Made by a program: the position numbers and the translations under genes. From Vespula vulgaris (lineage: Eukaryota; Arthropoda; Insecta; Hymenoptera; Vespidae): a stretch of 64,000 nt of DNA. The notes below the pieces were generated by a model that did no database searches, was not told the origin of the DNA, and saw only the letters and a program-made list of their open reading frames with translations. Location: assembly GCF_905475345.1 (NCBI RefSeq), contig NC_066599.1, forward strand, positions 2,058,501 through 2,122,500, read 5' to 3'. Below, one piece after another: positions 48,047 to 61,237 of the stretch. Numbering within the stretch: position 1 is the stretch's first letter; each line of letters opens with the position of its first letter.

Positions 48047-49056
48047 AGAAAAGAAGAAAAAAAATAAAAGAAACAGAAAGAAGAAAACGTTCGAATCAAA
48101 ACATTATTATATATTATTTTCGAAAGGAGAAGGGCAAAAAATTGTGAATGCCATTCCTTCGGCCAGTTAAAATATTATATTATATCCGACATGTTTTTCG
48201 CGTGATAAAATTACTTAAGTTCTGTGTATTATTTTTTTTCTTTTTTTTTTTTAATCACAATAGCGATTAAATCATCATTAACGATATATCTGGTAATTAT
48301 ATGTTAAAGGATCGATTTGTCGATCTCTCAATATGATTTCATTTTTATCTAATCGAATGTCAAGGTTGTTTTATGCTGATATTTATGTATAAAAAAGAAG
48401 AAATACGAGGAAAAGAGACTCGACAGAATATCTCACGAATATGTCCGATGATCTTATTCGAGCGCATTAATTAGAGAGCATGACTCGTGTGCTTGCTACC
48501 GAGCGAACTGTTTCCACTCATCGCCGGTCGCGCTCTTGATACGTCACTCGTCGACTAAATAGCGTTCAAGAGACTACGATCGACCGACAAGATTGCGCAA
48601 TCGTTTCCTCGTTCGAACGTTCAAAGAAGAAGAAGAAGAAAGAGAAGAAGGAGAAGGAGACGTAATTACTCGCTGAGTGAGCTGTAAAATTAGGATCTCT
48701 TCTTTCGAACGATAACGATCGCGTGTTTAGAGAACGATGTGAAATAAATGTTTGAAATCTAAATTTTCTTCAATTTTTACTGTTACCGTCTTATAAAAAA
48801 AGATCATTTTAAATTGGTATATTAAGAGTAGGATTGAAACTTTTTGAAAAAAATCTATTTTTTGTTTTTTCTTTCTCAGACTTCTCCAATCTTTCGACGC
48901 GCAAAAAAATATGCGAGAATATATCGAAAGGAAATTTTCAAATTTTACAAGCTATATATTCCAAAAAAAAGAAAAAAAAAGAAAAAAGAAAGAAAGAAAA
49001 AAATTTGTTTTCTAATAAATCAACTTCTTCCTAAAATCTCTAGGACGGAATTTGTT

Positions 49057-49131
49057 AAGAAAAAAAAAAAAAAAAAAAAAAAAAACAAAAAAAAGAGAAA
49101 GAAAAAAAAAAGAGAAGAAAAAGAAAAAGAA
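49057..49131. repeat. Poly(A) and A/G-rich tract
   Basis: About 27 A residues followed by AAAG/AAGA units. It could be a retro-insertion tail, but no upstream retroposed sequence or target duplication is seen. Confidence 0.6.
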
Positions 49132-49363
49132 ATGGTGTTTCTAATTTACGTTAATTACGAGTTATGAATCGATTACGAATCGACGAGTATCGACTTTTAT
49201 TAGGAAAAATAAAGCAACATTCAAAAGACATAACTACGAACGTTAAAGATTGGTCCCGAAGCGAGTAATCGGAAATAATGAGAAAGAGCTTTGATCGTAC
49301 GCGACACTTGAGCCGCGAGTTATTACAGAGAGTAAATAATAATAGAAAAGCGTTATGGTCTAC

Positions 49364-49394
<31 letters not shown>

Positions 49395-50157
49395 ATTCTC
49401 ATTCTCTCTCTCTCTCATTCGTTCGTTCATTCGTTTATACGTTTATCGTGTCGTAGGTTTGGTGGGTTAGACATCTCAGGATGTCGGCGACGCCTCTCGG
49501 CATCGACACGTAGAACGAATCGACGTGGACGTCGGCATCTAGGATTGTGAGAAAGGCCAAGGTAATAGTCACGGTTGAGACCGAAGATGAGGCTGAGAAA
49601 GCGTGGAATCCACTTCTCGAAACGATGTTGCAAACCGATAGCCATTTCTCCGAGTCGCCGATTGCCATTTTTCCTCTATCATTCTTTCTTATCATTTACC
49701 TTTGATCGTTCGAAGAAAGAGAGAGAGAGAGAGAGACAGAGAGAGAGAGAGAGAAAGAGATAAGGTTATACGATAAAAGACATCGACGAGATAATAATAC
49801 ATAAAATCTTTTAAAGAAACGTATCAACGGTTATACGCCGATAAACGAGAGAAAAATCGCTCTCGTTCTCGATGAAAGAGCAAAGCGGATTGGCGAGTAC
49901 GTAAAAGGTCTCATCTCGACTTTCCTTGCGTCTTGTAAAAAGCTGCTCCAGTTTACTGTCCTCGTTCTACTCCTTCTCTACCTCCTACTTCTCCTCCACC
50001 TCTCGTCGTCGTCGTCGTCGTCGTGCACTTGCAAAGAAAACAAAGATCATGAAGAAAGAATCAGAAGAGAAAAGTAAAGAGTAAAGAAGAGAAAATAAAA
50101 TGAACGAAGAATAAGAACAAGTAGGAAAACGAAACAAACGTCGGCGTACCTTTCGAA

Positions 50158-50238
50158 GGTAGGTAGGTAGGTAGGTAGGTAGGTAGGTAGGTAGGTAGGT
50201 AGGTAGGTAGGTAGGTAGATAGGTAGATAGGTAGGTAA
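50158..50238. repeat. (TAGG)n tetranucleotide repeat
   Basis: About twenty AGGT units, with AGAT variants at the 3' end. The unit differs from the arthropod telomere repeat TTAGG, so this is not telomeric. Confidence 0.95.
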
Positions 50239-51161
50239 GTACAAATCCTTGGTGAAAAAGGAGCGGCGGTTTAGCCGCGTAGCCGCGAGCGGAAATAAAT
50301 CAGCGCGGCGCTTCTGCGAGTACTTTCGCGTTGTGCCTAGCGTCTCTTTAACGTTGGTACCCGAAGAGTACCAACGAGCCCCGAGCGAGGGTGGCGAGAG
50401 GTTAAGAGACGCAAGAGGAGATAAAGAAGAAGGTAAAGAAGAAAACTAGTCGGCGATCGAGCCCAAACAAGGTTTAATTGCCGTTGCATTGACATGCGTG
50501 CTCGCATACGCGGCACTACTACGCAACCGCGGACGCGCCTTTTGTTTCGAATTCGACGAATCTCTTATACCCTTAGATACCCTAGAAAGAAATCTTAGCT
50601 TTGATCTTACCTTCTCGATTAAGAATACAAAAATGTTTCATGACTTTTTATTATATCTTTGGTTATGTGCGTACGAGTTTGAAATTTCTCTCTCTCTCTT
50701 TTTTTCTTTTTTCTTTATCGATCTTGTTAATTAGTATCGATGGAATACGAACGATATATATATGTCTATGGAAAGAGAAGAAAGAGAGAGAGAGAGGTTA
50801 CGATGATCGATAGAAAAATTATTATAAAGATTTTTACAAATCTTTTCTCTTTTACTTAGCTACTACATCATCATAATATGATCGCATCCTTTATACGAAG
50901 CCCACCTAGAAAGTCCAAGAACAGCAAAGTATAGTCTATTTATCACAGAAATAATAACGAATAGCGGTGGTCGTCCCGAGACAAATCGCTTGTCACAATA
51001 CAAATAGCTTTCCCTGCATATGATTCTACTCCTCGAACGGAATAACGCATACCGGGAGCGATGAAAATTGCGTGGAAACAATTGAACGTCTGGACGGTAA
51101 TGACCGTGATGACTCTAATAAACCGAGGAGTGACGATAATGATAACGATAAAGGTCTACAT

Positions 51162-51162
<1 letters not shown>

Positions 51163-51210
<48 letters not shown>
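51163..51210. repeat. (GA)n microsatellite
   Basis: About 45 bp of GA repeats. Confidence 0.92.
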
Positions 51211-51213
<3 letters not shown>

Positions 51214-52165
51214 ACGTAAATTAAAGGCGGAAGATGGAAAAGGGAAGCGCTTCGAAGTTTCGATTGCTCTTGGAACGAAGCCACGAGCTACTAACAGATC
51301 TTTGCCGATCTAACGGGTGTGCGATATTGAACACATTCGAAAAAACAAATCTATCAGTCTCGGCGGCGAAGTAGAAATTAGAGAAAGTTCATGTTGCTCG
51401 AAATTGATTGGATATGTAATCGAATACCTATTAAAATCTAGATGTCGGTATCGATGAAGTCGAAAGTTCATCAAGGTCAACAAAATCCTTTCACGATAAT
51501 TCAATTATCCTATTTTCTTGATTAAGAAGAGTAAGAAAATGTTAACAGAGAGAGAGAGAGAGAGAGGGAGAAAGAGAGTCGTTCTTCTCTCGAGTATTTA
51601 ATCGAGGCCAAAAAGACTCCCGATTTCGATAGCTTCCTTTTTAAAGCGCGAAGGTTTGTTAGCGCCTGGATCGAAGGATTGGAAGATCCAGGGATAACAA
51701 CACACCACCCCCTACTATACACTTGGAGGCCTTTCGACGGCGAAGATGCCGCGGATTACGGGATTCCTAACTGCTTCGACTCTCAGAGCGTTATACCTGC
51801 CTTTTACCAAGGTCGATCGTGTCTCGACAATCGGCTGGGGAGATCGTGAGATCGAACCGGACAATGTTACTCGAAAGGTCCCATGGCTATTCCTAAGCTC
51901 GCATATTCCATTTTCCGATAAACTTTAAAACGTCCCCCTATTATTTCATACCCATTAATATCAAAGAAATTGTATAAGATAAACGATATTTTGTTTTGTT
52001 AATAATTCATCGATGATAGTACATCATGTTTCTATAGTATATTGCCGAATAATTTATGTTTGTATATATGTAGTATTCTTCGATTAATCGTTCGAGGAAT
52101 CTAAAATATTTTTTTTTTTTTTTAGAAACATAGAGACCAAATCGAATCTTTTTTTCTCCGTCGTT

Positions 52166-52237
52166 AAATCGAATCGGATCGAATCGAATCGAATCTGACC
52201 GGATCGGATTAAATCGGATCGGATCGGATCGGATCGA
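52166..52237. repeat. (GAATC/GGATC)n pentanucleotide array
   Basis: About fourteen 5-bp units, GAATC first and GGATC later, with two short interruptions. Confidence 0.92.
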
Positions 52238-52891
52238 AATCTTTCTTCGTCTACGTCCTGGTGGATTCTCTCGTTGTAGGTCTCTATTATCGGTAGGATC
52301 CATTCGGTAGCCCCTCTCGAAGATCCGATATAAGCGTATCGGTAACGACGATCGCTAGAACGAACCATCGACCATACCGTTCTCGTTCCTCTCCCGTTCT
52401 TACTTTTCTCATGATGCACTCTCCTCTCCTTATTCTCCGAGAACTTTCACGGCCCTGAGAGAAGAGACCGCGAGATCGAGCGAGGTCCTTGACCGTTCAA
52501 CGCGATCATTTAATAAATTGTAACATACAACTCCCTCGCGCACGTTCCCTACGTATGTTAGTAACTACGTTTAAACGAAGAAACTATACGATCAGGAACA
52601 ATGCTCGATAGGTCGAGAGAACTCGCTTTCTATTTCGAGATGACTTTCCTCGGCCCATTTCGTGCCTTCTTTATCGATAAAAATCCCAAGTTCACCATCT
52701 TCCATCGAGAGAGAACGATGATGTTGCAGATCTATTCTGAAAGAACGAGAAAGAGAGATCGTTTCTTTCACAATGAAAAGATATATATTATACATAGATC
52801 TATGATATCTATCTCTTAGATATTATGATATTCTAAATTCGTAAAATACGTACGCCAAAACCATATGACAAATGTAATCGATTTAACGAGA

Positions 52892-53160
52892 ATCATATTG
52901 TTCCAAATTTCGCGAATTACTTGTTTCCAGATCATTCAATGTGGAGCAAAATATGATGTTCGAAAAAAGTCATAAAAGAAATACAAAACAAACAAAAAGC
53001 AGAAATAAAAAGAGTGAGAGAAAGAGGAGGATCTCGTACATCTTTTGTCACTTTATAGTCACAAAATACATACAATGGACGAGTCAACATAATTACAATC
53101 GTATTGTTCGAAATTTCACTAATTACTTGTCAGATCATTCGACATTGCACAATGAATAAT
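52892..53160. repeat. Tandem duplication, offset about 206 bp
   Basis: 52892-52955 and 53098-53160 share ATC-ATATTGTTC or ATC-GTATTGTTC, AAATTTC, AATTACTTGT, CAGATCATTC, and a following A-rich tail. Small indels separate the copies. Confidence 0.8.
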
Positions 53161-53530
53161 ATCGATAAGAAACTTGTAAAAAAAATAATAAGTGAAGAAA
53201 GAAGATAAAAACGAACGAAAATGAAAAGAAAGAGACAGGAAGAGAGAGAGGATATTTTTTTCTACCTCTTCTCTTCTTATTCGTTTGGAAGTGAAGATAA
53301 GTCCACGAGTGAGTCACATATAAGTACGTATGTATGTAAGAGCGGTGGTGACTCGCCCTATGTGATCGCGATCAACGCGATCGGCGGCTACGATCGGCTT
53401 TCGTGTTCTCTTCTCGTCGAACGGCGCGTCCCTGTGAAATGCTCCTTGTTGGCTCGTCTTGTAAGCGTCAAAACGAATGACGTCCCGACATTTTACACGA
53501 CGCGTACCGGTTCGTCTCTTTCGTGGATAT

Positions 53531-53581
<51 letters not shown>

Positions 53582-53666
53582 GTCTCTCTGTCTTTCTCTT
53601 TCTCTCCGTCTCTCGTGAAGAGAGAAGAAAAGAAGAAGAAATAGAAAGAGAGAGAGAGAGAGAGAG
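53531..53666. repeat. (CT)n then (GA)n facing arrays
   Basis: A CT array (53531-53580) and a GA-rich block (53645-53666) are about 65 bp apart and mutually complementary. Confidence 0.9.
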
Positions 53667-54711
53667 ACGAAGAGAGGAAATAAAAGATAAAGAGAGATGC
53701 TCAGTTGCACGATAATGGAAAATGTAGCGAATCGAATGCTTGTGAATCATGAGTGAGTGAGAGAAAGAGAAAGAGAGACACGATTATCGTGCGTTAGTAC
53801 GCGTGGGAAGTTCACGCTTTATGGGAAGCCTTTCGAGATCGTGCTACGTTCTGAGAACTTCGATATATGTATTCGTTGTATAAGAATTGAAGAGTATTTC
53901 TATAACTTCGTGGTAACATCCATTATAAATCGATTAGTAATTTTTTTTAAACGTATTATATCATTGGATTTTTATTCGATTATCTTTCTTCGTTTTAAAC
54001 GTTATTATGTATATGTAATTATAATTATATAAGTATATTATATATATATATTAATTATAATACATTGAAATAAATATTGATTGTATAAAAAGTGAAAGAT
54101 AACGAACAAAGAAAGACAAGTATAATTTTATTATATTTATAACAATAAGATTAAGATAATAAAGAATCTACGTAACACATGTAGTTCCTTACTATAGAAC
54201 CCTAATTTCAAATTAAACAAATCTACACGAAATAATACGTACGCATATTATAGTTTGAAATATTTTTTCTTACATGTGCATATGGATAGAGCAAAAAAAA
54301 AGGAAAAAATAAAAGAAGAAATTATGAAATTATTGGAAGAGATCAGCATCGAAAGACAATGTTTTTCCTTCTCCTTGTTCTTCTACTTTTAAACGATCGG
54401 ACAGAAATGACGGTAAAAGGATCGCCAGTTCTGATCGCGTGAGGATAATCGATCGTAGACCAGTTAGCTGGCCGAGGAATCGGGAACGAGATGAGTCGTG
54501 TGAACCAATCCTTCGATTAAGCAAACCTCGCAGTGACATTTAGCCGGTATCTGTCTCTAGGTTCCAGGCCATCGAGTCCACGAGTAAGAGACGAAGAAGA
54601 AAAAGATGAAGAAGACGAAGAAGACGACGACGCAACGACCATCGGCAGCGCGTTTCGCGATCTATCGAGAGTCCTCTCGGCTTCTCACTTTTTTTTTTCC
54701 AAAGTTGTCTG

Positions 54712-54745
54712 CCTGGCAGGCAAGCAGGCAGGCAAGCAGGCAGGC
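54712..54745. repeat. (GGCA/AGCA)n tetranucleotide repeat
   Basis: Eight units of GGCA and AGCA, similar to the array at 4693-4719. Confidence 0.85.
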
Positions 54746-55879
54746 GAACTGTTGGTTGACTGGTCGAAGAGCTTCGTAGCAGCTCTGAATGTCACGATAG
54801 GGAGACTAACGAGCGATCGATGGATCTCGAGGATCTTAACTTTTCGCGTTATCGATCGAGATAAGAGATGAGATCGTTTATAAGAGAAAAATGGACACTC
54901 GTTAAGTAATAGATAATCTGATTTCGATCGAAACGAAAAACCCGAAAACTCGAGGAACTTTAATAAAACTGATAAAGAATAATCAACACGTCGAATAAAG
55001 GAAGAATCTTCCACGAATCAAAATTTCTCGAACGTAATATCGCGTCGCGTAAAAATTTTTAATAAAAAATCGATAAATCGTACATGTCTGTCGATTTACG
55101 AGATTTAGCGATTAAAAAGTAAGATTATATACATATATTCGAAAAATATTCGCGAAATATTTATCCCGAGCCATCGCGATATTATCGCGGTAATAATCGT
55201 ATATTTAAAATAACGAATATACAGTGACTCTAATCTATTTATCAGATTCTTTTAAATCGTATATCATTAATAAACGTTCGAGGCAGCCGCTATTAAAAAC
55301 GCCATTACAAAACACATTAATTGGGTCATGCTTATATAAACGAATTTATTCGAATCGCGTCGAAAAAAAAAAAAATAATCGAAAATTATATAATAAATAG
55401 AAACGTTCTCCTACGATATATACATCTCTCTCTCTCTCTCTCTCTCTCTATTTTTATTCGAAGATGAACAAATAATCGTAGGAAAAATAGGGTGAGGACG
55501 AATCGTTAAAGGCCTCGAAGTTTGGTTGTACTACATAAGTAGCGTGAACGGCGTGAACCAGTAGTGGGTGCCGATAGCACGGACACGCGGCGTGGTACGC
55601 GCGATCAATCCAACCCGATACGGCTATCTCAGTTACAAGGGTTCCCGAAGCGAACCAGAGGACTCGACCGATGGCTTGGTTTCGCGCGAATGCGCCGATA
55701 CCTTTAAAGCATCTCTCTATTTTCTTCCCTTTGCTCCTCCTTCCGTCTATCTACGTACCTACCAAGCTCCCTACTTCTCCCTCTTACCTTCCTACCCTCC
55801 TACCACAACCTCCATCCCTCTTTCGCGAAGAAAGCTTCCGATCCCAGTCGGTAGATAGTACTATGGCTACTGGCGACTA

Positions 55880-55911
<32 letters not shown>

Positions 55912-56093
55912 TGTTGTCTCGAAAAAACTCGACTCTAGCTCGCAAAAATCTGTTGTTGAATCGCCGATGCGTTCTTGCCAATGGCGGTGGCAAGAATGGA
56001 GGTGTCGGTGGTTAGTCAGGAAAGGACGCCCTCTAGCTCTGGCGTCGCTTAATTAACGCCAACGGTGGTAGCTGAGAGAAAGAAAGAGTAAAC

Positions 56094-56127
<34 letters not shown>

Positions 56128-56461
56128 ATGTGAGACAGAGAGAGTACTTCTAAAACGCCGCTCTTTCTTTCTACCTTAGATCGCGAGATACGATAGAGAC
56201 TCTCCGCACTCTACTACCTTCTACCTCTTTTCTTCTTCTTCCTTCTTCTTTTTTCTTTTATTATTCTTCTCCTTCTTCATCACCTCCCCTTGTTCTCTTT
56301 CCCTTTCTCTCTCTCTCTCTCTCTTTCTCTTTTTCTCCTTCTCTGTTTCTCTTGTTTTCTCGTTTCCTCCCTCTATGATCTCGATGATCGCACCGCGCGC
56401 AAAGTCCGTCGAGCGCATCGATAAATTTCGGAATTGGCGCCTCCGCCGTGGCCGGTTCACC

Positions 56462-56497
56462 TAATTAAGCGGTTCGCCCCGTAATTACAGCCAATTA
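56462..56497. promoter_or_regulatory. Three AATTA homeodomain-type cores in complex sequence
   Basis: TAATTA at 56462-56467 and 56482-56487 and AATTA at 56493-56497. The surrounding 56380-56515 is GC-balanced and free of simple repeats, unlike both flanks. Confidence 0.35.
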
Positions 56498-56526
56498 ACG
56501 TCAAACTCGTTCTCTCGGCAGCTTGG

Positions 56527-56600
56527 AAAGAAAGAAAGAAGGAAGGAAAGAAAGAAAGAAAGAAAGAAAGAAAGAATGAAAGGAAGAAAGAAAGAGAGAG
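56527..56600. repeat. (AAAG)n tetranucleotide repeat
   Basis: About fifteen AAAG units with GGAAGG variants, purine-only on the + strand. Confidence 0.9.
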
Positions 56601-57860
56601 TGAGAGAGTGAGAAAAAGATTGTGTGTTGCGTACCAAGACACCGTGTCTATCTCTGTGTTAACATATAATTGTATATAGACATACATACATGTACATATC
56701 ATATATATTATACACACATACATATTTACATAGATACATGCATATCAGATATACGTATTTACATACAAATTTACATTCATACATATCTATGTATATCTAT
56801 CTATATATACATATATATATGTATGTATATATATATACATGTTTCTATATATACTTGTAAGTTGCGTATAGGGATGGTTCTCGATCATTTTTTCAGCTTT
56901 CTCCCACTCTCTTCTCCCTTTCAGTTTCTTCTTCTTCTTCTTCTTCTTCCTCCTCTTACATGTTGAAGCGATAGGACGATAAGGTACGAGAAAAGGCACG
57001 AAACGGGGAATTTTAACGATTCCTAAGCGTCCTTTTCCCTTCCGTGTACTACGTTGAACCGCGTTCAGATACGGATAAAGGATTCCTGAGATCGCCGTGT
57101 CCTCTCTCCTCCGGTCACGACTCTCATAAATGACGTAGAAAGGTTAACGCGCGATATACGAAAACGTTTCAAGTTGGTATAAGAGTATCCTAGATCGTTC
57201 CGATTATTCTGTCAAAGAGAAGACGGACTTCTCGTGGAATAAGGAAAGAAAGATTGACCGTTCGATATTATCTTACTATCTTGTTTAAGAAGACTTTAAT
57301 CACACACTTTGAAAATTAATCGACTACTCCTTATATTAAAACGTGCGCGCCTCTACGTGTATCTCTACGTATGTATACGTGTCTATACAGTCACATTTCA
57401 TTTCCGTTCCATAGGTATCCATTAAATCTATAAATACATCTTTATCTCAAAATATTCTATTTTTATGTACATATCTATGTACATATGCATGTATGTATAT
57501 ACCTACAAACTGGCTAACGAGACAAATGTTAAATATGTATATATCCATTATTGAATATATTATTCTATGAGATAGACGGAGAAAAAAAATTTATGACAAA
57601 CGTGGAGGAAAGAGAGAGAGAGAGAGAGAAAGAGAGGGGTAGGATATAATCAAATTTTTTCATTTTTTTTTTCTTTCTTTTTTCAAGCCAATGTGTTTCT
57701 CGGATTAAAAACTTCTAAGAAATTCTCTACCTCCGAGAGAAAAAAAATAACAAAAAAAAAAGATAGAGAAATAAAAAAATAGAGAGAGAGAGAGAGAGGA
57801 AGAGAGAGAACGAACAAGAAAAAGAAAAAGTATTCGATTCGCAAACGGTAATATCTCTCA

Positions 57861-57943
57861 ACGACACGATACGTGTCGACCGTTTTACACGGACTCTCGC
57901 GAGTAAGCGTAGACTGTGCTTGGTTTAATCCTCTCTCGCGAGA
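57861..57943. promoter_or_regulatory. Cluster of CG-centred palindromes, including TCTCGCGAGA
   Basis: ACTCTCGCGAGT occurs at 57893-57904 and TCTCGCGAGA at 57934-57943, with GACAC/GTGTC arms around GATAC just upstream (about 57863-57877). TCTCGCGAGA is a known metazoan promoter-type palindrome. A promoter here is only a possibility. Confidence 0.3.
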
Positions 57944-58416
57944 GCAAGAGAAAGAGAAAAAGGGTGGGAGAGAGAAAGAGAGACAGAGAGAGAGAGAGAA
58001 AGAGAGACGTGACCAGAAAGAGAAGGAGAAGAAGAAAGAGGAGGAGGAAGAGGAGGAGGAGAGCGAGAGAGCGAGCTCGTGAGTCGCGGGTCCGTGCAGA
58101 GTTCCTCTTAAGAAAAATCTCATTAATTGCTTCTATGGTGATAAATTTCCCTCTGGCGATGCACGATTCTTCTCCTTCCTTTTCTCTCTCTCTCTCTCTT
58201 TCTTTCTTTTTCTTTCTCTCTCTCTTTCTCTCTCTCTCTTTCTCTCTATCTATCTCTCACCTTCTCTAGCTTGCCCTCGAACCACGAACGCTCTTTAGAC
58301 CATATCGCTCTCGACGCTATGTTAATTTTCAGTTTAATAAGGTGTACACACACCAGGAAGTAGGTACGATATATACGGGTGTGCTCGCTGGACCAAGAGT
58401 ATGAGAAAGAAGGTGA

Positions 58417-58480
58417 AAGAGAAGAAGAAGAAGAAGAAGAAGAGGAGGAGGAGGAAGAGGAAGAAGAAGAAAAAGAAGAA
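58417..58480. repeat. (GAA/GGA)n trinucleotide repeat
   Basis: About 60 bp of GAA with a central GGA stretch. Confidence 0.9.
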
Positions 58481-58839
58481 GCTATGGGATTTCGAGCGCG
58501 TGCTTGTGAATGCCATGGAGAAAATGTCGCCAGTCGGAGTGACATTTCAATTAATGTTTACTGCATTTACGTGGGAAGGGACACGCTCCTGCTTCTTCTT
58601 GTTTTTCTTCTTCTTCCTCCTTCTCTTCTATTTCGTGCCTCGCAGGTGCGAAAAACAGGACAACTCTAAGTTATACCAATGCTATCGTCGAAAGTTGGGA
58701 AACTCGGTGTTGCTTTTACGTTAAGGAAGTTGTGGTAATAGTAAAGGAGATGAAGGAAGAAGAAGATGAGGAGAAGGAGAAGCAGAAGATGGTGGTGCAC
58801 GATGTTCGTGTATGATAATGCACAAGCGACCAACCTCCC

Positions 58840-58920
58840 ACTATTACTATTACTATTACTATTACTACTACTACTACTACTCTACTACTACTATTACTAC
58901 TATTACTGCTATTACTACCA
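58840..58920. repeat. (ACT/ATT)n trinucleotide repeat
   Basis: An array alternating ACT and ATT units, giving a poly-Tyr/Thr shadow frame. Confidence 0.9.
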
Positions 58921-59189
58921 CGAAGCTTTATTTACATAGGAAGTTAACGGCTCTGAACGAGCATGGAAAACACGGGGAGTCGGAGGATCCTTAATGTCAT
59001 CCGAATGGGCCAACGCTTAAATCGCCATTTCTCTCCTGTTCCGGATATGTATATTCAGTAATGTGTGCGAGTACCGTACCGTTTACCTGTAGGTACTTCG
59101 TTTTAAGAATCGTTTACTCATAGAATTCTTCTCGAATAATCGAAGAATTATATTCGATTTATCTCAAAATGATTACAAGTAGATATGTT

Positions 59190-59225
<36 letters not shown>

Positions 59226-59797
59226 AAATAGTCTGAATTTTACTTCTGAATTAAAAGCAGCCATTAATTCGACAGTACTCTTACGATTTTATAGAAATAT
59301 GATTTATATAAGCAAGTAATATCTATTCAATTGTAAAAACATCCCGAAGATTCCTGTTTACGGATTTAGAGTTAAACTTGTAATCGATAGTCAATCGGAA
59401 GTAAATACTTGTAATCGATATTAATTTAACACGAAGGTAATAAACTTGATAGATATCCTCGTTCGTCAGATCGACGAAAAAAAAAATAAATAAATAAATA
59501 AAATGAAAGAAAATAAGATAAAACTAAAATAAAAAGAAAAAATAGCGGAACAAAACGAAACAAAAGAAAAATAAAAAGCAATGTCACTCGATATCTTTGG
59601 AGTTCCGTGATCGAAATTACACGGGTATTTTAAAGAGCATAAATATTCCTTATCTAATCCAAGTCGATTTATCGACATGGTTGTCGCCGTAGTAGCGCCG
59701 AGGGCGCGTAGGCATTTAAACGTGATGGATGAAGGTAAACGCTTCTCGAGTGTCGTTAGAGGCCATATTACAAGGAAAACCCATCGTTATCTGGTCG

Positions 59798-59815
59798 CGC
59801 GAGCTCGAGCTCGCG
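59798..59815. other. Perfect 18-bp palindrome
   Basis: The sequence CGCGAGCTCGAGCTCGCG reads identically on both strands, with no loop. It lies in complex sequence. Confidence 0.85.
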
Positions 59816-61196
59816 TACTGCCTACTGCCTCTGCTCGTATTAATTTTAATAATCTCGAGCTATGAGTTACGAGCAGCCTCCCTGCTACGTGCCTCTACTA
59901 TATGTATATACCAACTCGTGCTACTAAACAGGATCGGTAACGTATCGTATTTGACTTAAGGTGATATACATCGAAACTTCTCCTTCATTTCGATTTATTT
60001 TGGACGTATCCTCTCTTATTATTTATATTTTATTTCGAATCATTTAGAGATAAAAAAAAAAAAATATTCAAAATCAAACGAAAGATATTCGATTTTTATT
60101 CGGATTCCTGGTTAACATATATTTAAATGATAATAAAATAAATTTACTTATGATAAGCAGCGTTTCGGAAATTGAACGAACGGAGACGAAGAAGAAATAT
60201 TTCTACGTAATGTCTGACGTAGCGAGTAAACTCGACTTGTACGTACATACATACACACATACATATATATGTATATGTATATATACATGTACATCGTTGG
60301 AACGTTCGATCATTCGATTCCGATCGTCTGTCTCTCCTTTCCATGAGTCCCATTCGAGCTTTCGAACGCGTCGATCTTCTTACCCGGAAATTGCGGACTG
60401 AGTTACGATCGCGATAATGACGACGCGATCGTTCCGATGACTCAATTATCCTCGAATATTTATCGAAGCGATCTTCGTCCGAGAGAGATGATACGTTCGG
60501 CCGATAATACATGGACGCTTTTTCTTTTCACTCCGATCGAAAGAGAAAGAGAAAGAGAGAACGAGTCCAATTTCAGAGGCACAGTCCAATTAAAGACGAA
60601 ACGAAAAAAGAAAAGAGAAAGAATAAATAAAAAAGAAACGAGGAAAAGGAAAGAGTTGCTCGAATTCAGTATCCTTATCGTTATCGTTTGTTCGATCCTC
60701 AATAAGACACATACACATAGGCGTGTACGATGGTATTTCAGCGTGACGTAACGAAAGAGAAGATCTTCTTCGTCCCTGAGGCACTCTAGCGTCCCGTTCC
60801 GTCACGGTTCTCACGATCCCGATCGTGCGTTTCAACCGAAAATGGCGAAGCGAGTAGGTACTCGCGTTCGATGGTGTTACGGTGAGAGCACCACCGTCGA
60901 GCCGGTTAAAAAAAATCAATTAATCTCAATCGAGAAGATCGCGAGCTACGGAGAGTAATTTCCAATTTGTCGCGGCACCGAAAAATTCTTCACCTTCGGA
61001 TGAGACGCATCTCAAAAAGGAAGGTAAGCCCCTACGGGGATTCAGAACGGCGAAAGTATTATTTTTCGATGCTTTTACTAAGATTTCTTTCTAGAATTTT
61101 GACTGAATTTTATTCTATCTTGAATTAAAATATAGAAGTACGTACTTAATCTAGTAGTTAGATAATAGGTTCCTATAATCATTTTTTATAATAAGA

Positions 61197-61202
<6 letters not shown>

Positions 61203-61236
<34 letters not shown>
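61203..61236. repeat. (TA)n microsatellite
   Basis: A pure TA array of about 34 bp. Confidence 0.9.

Positions 61237-61237
<1 letters not shown>

Noticed and set aside
49057..49085. Long poly(A) as the tail of a processed pseudogene
   Set aside because: No gene-like sequence precedes it and no target-site duplication is seen.
50158..50238. TAGG array as telomeric or CRISPR-like sequence
   Set aside because: The unit is 4 bp, not the insect TTAGG, and there are no spacers. It is an ordinary microsatellite.
51522..51928. Two complex 60-66 codon frames, one per strand
   Set aside because: Neither peptide matches a family I recognise, and neither has flanking splice or promoter signals. This is too weak to call.
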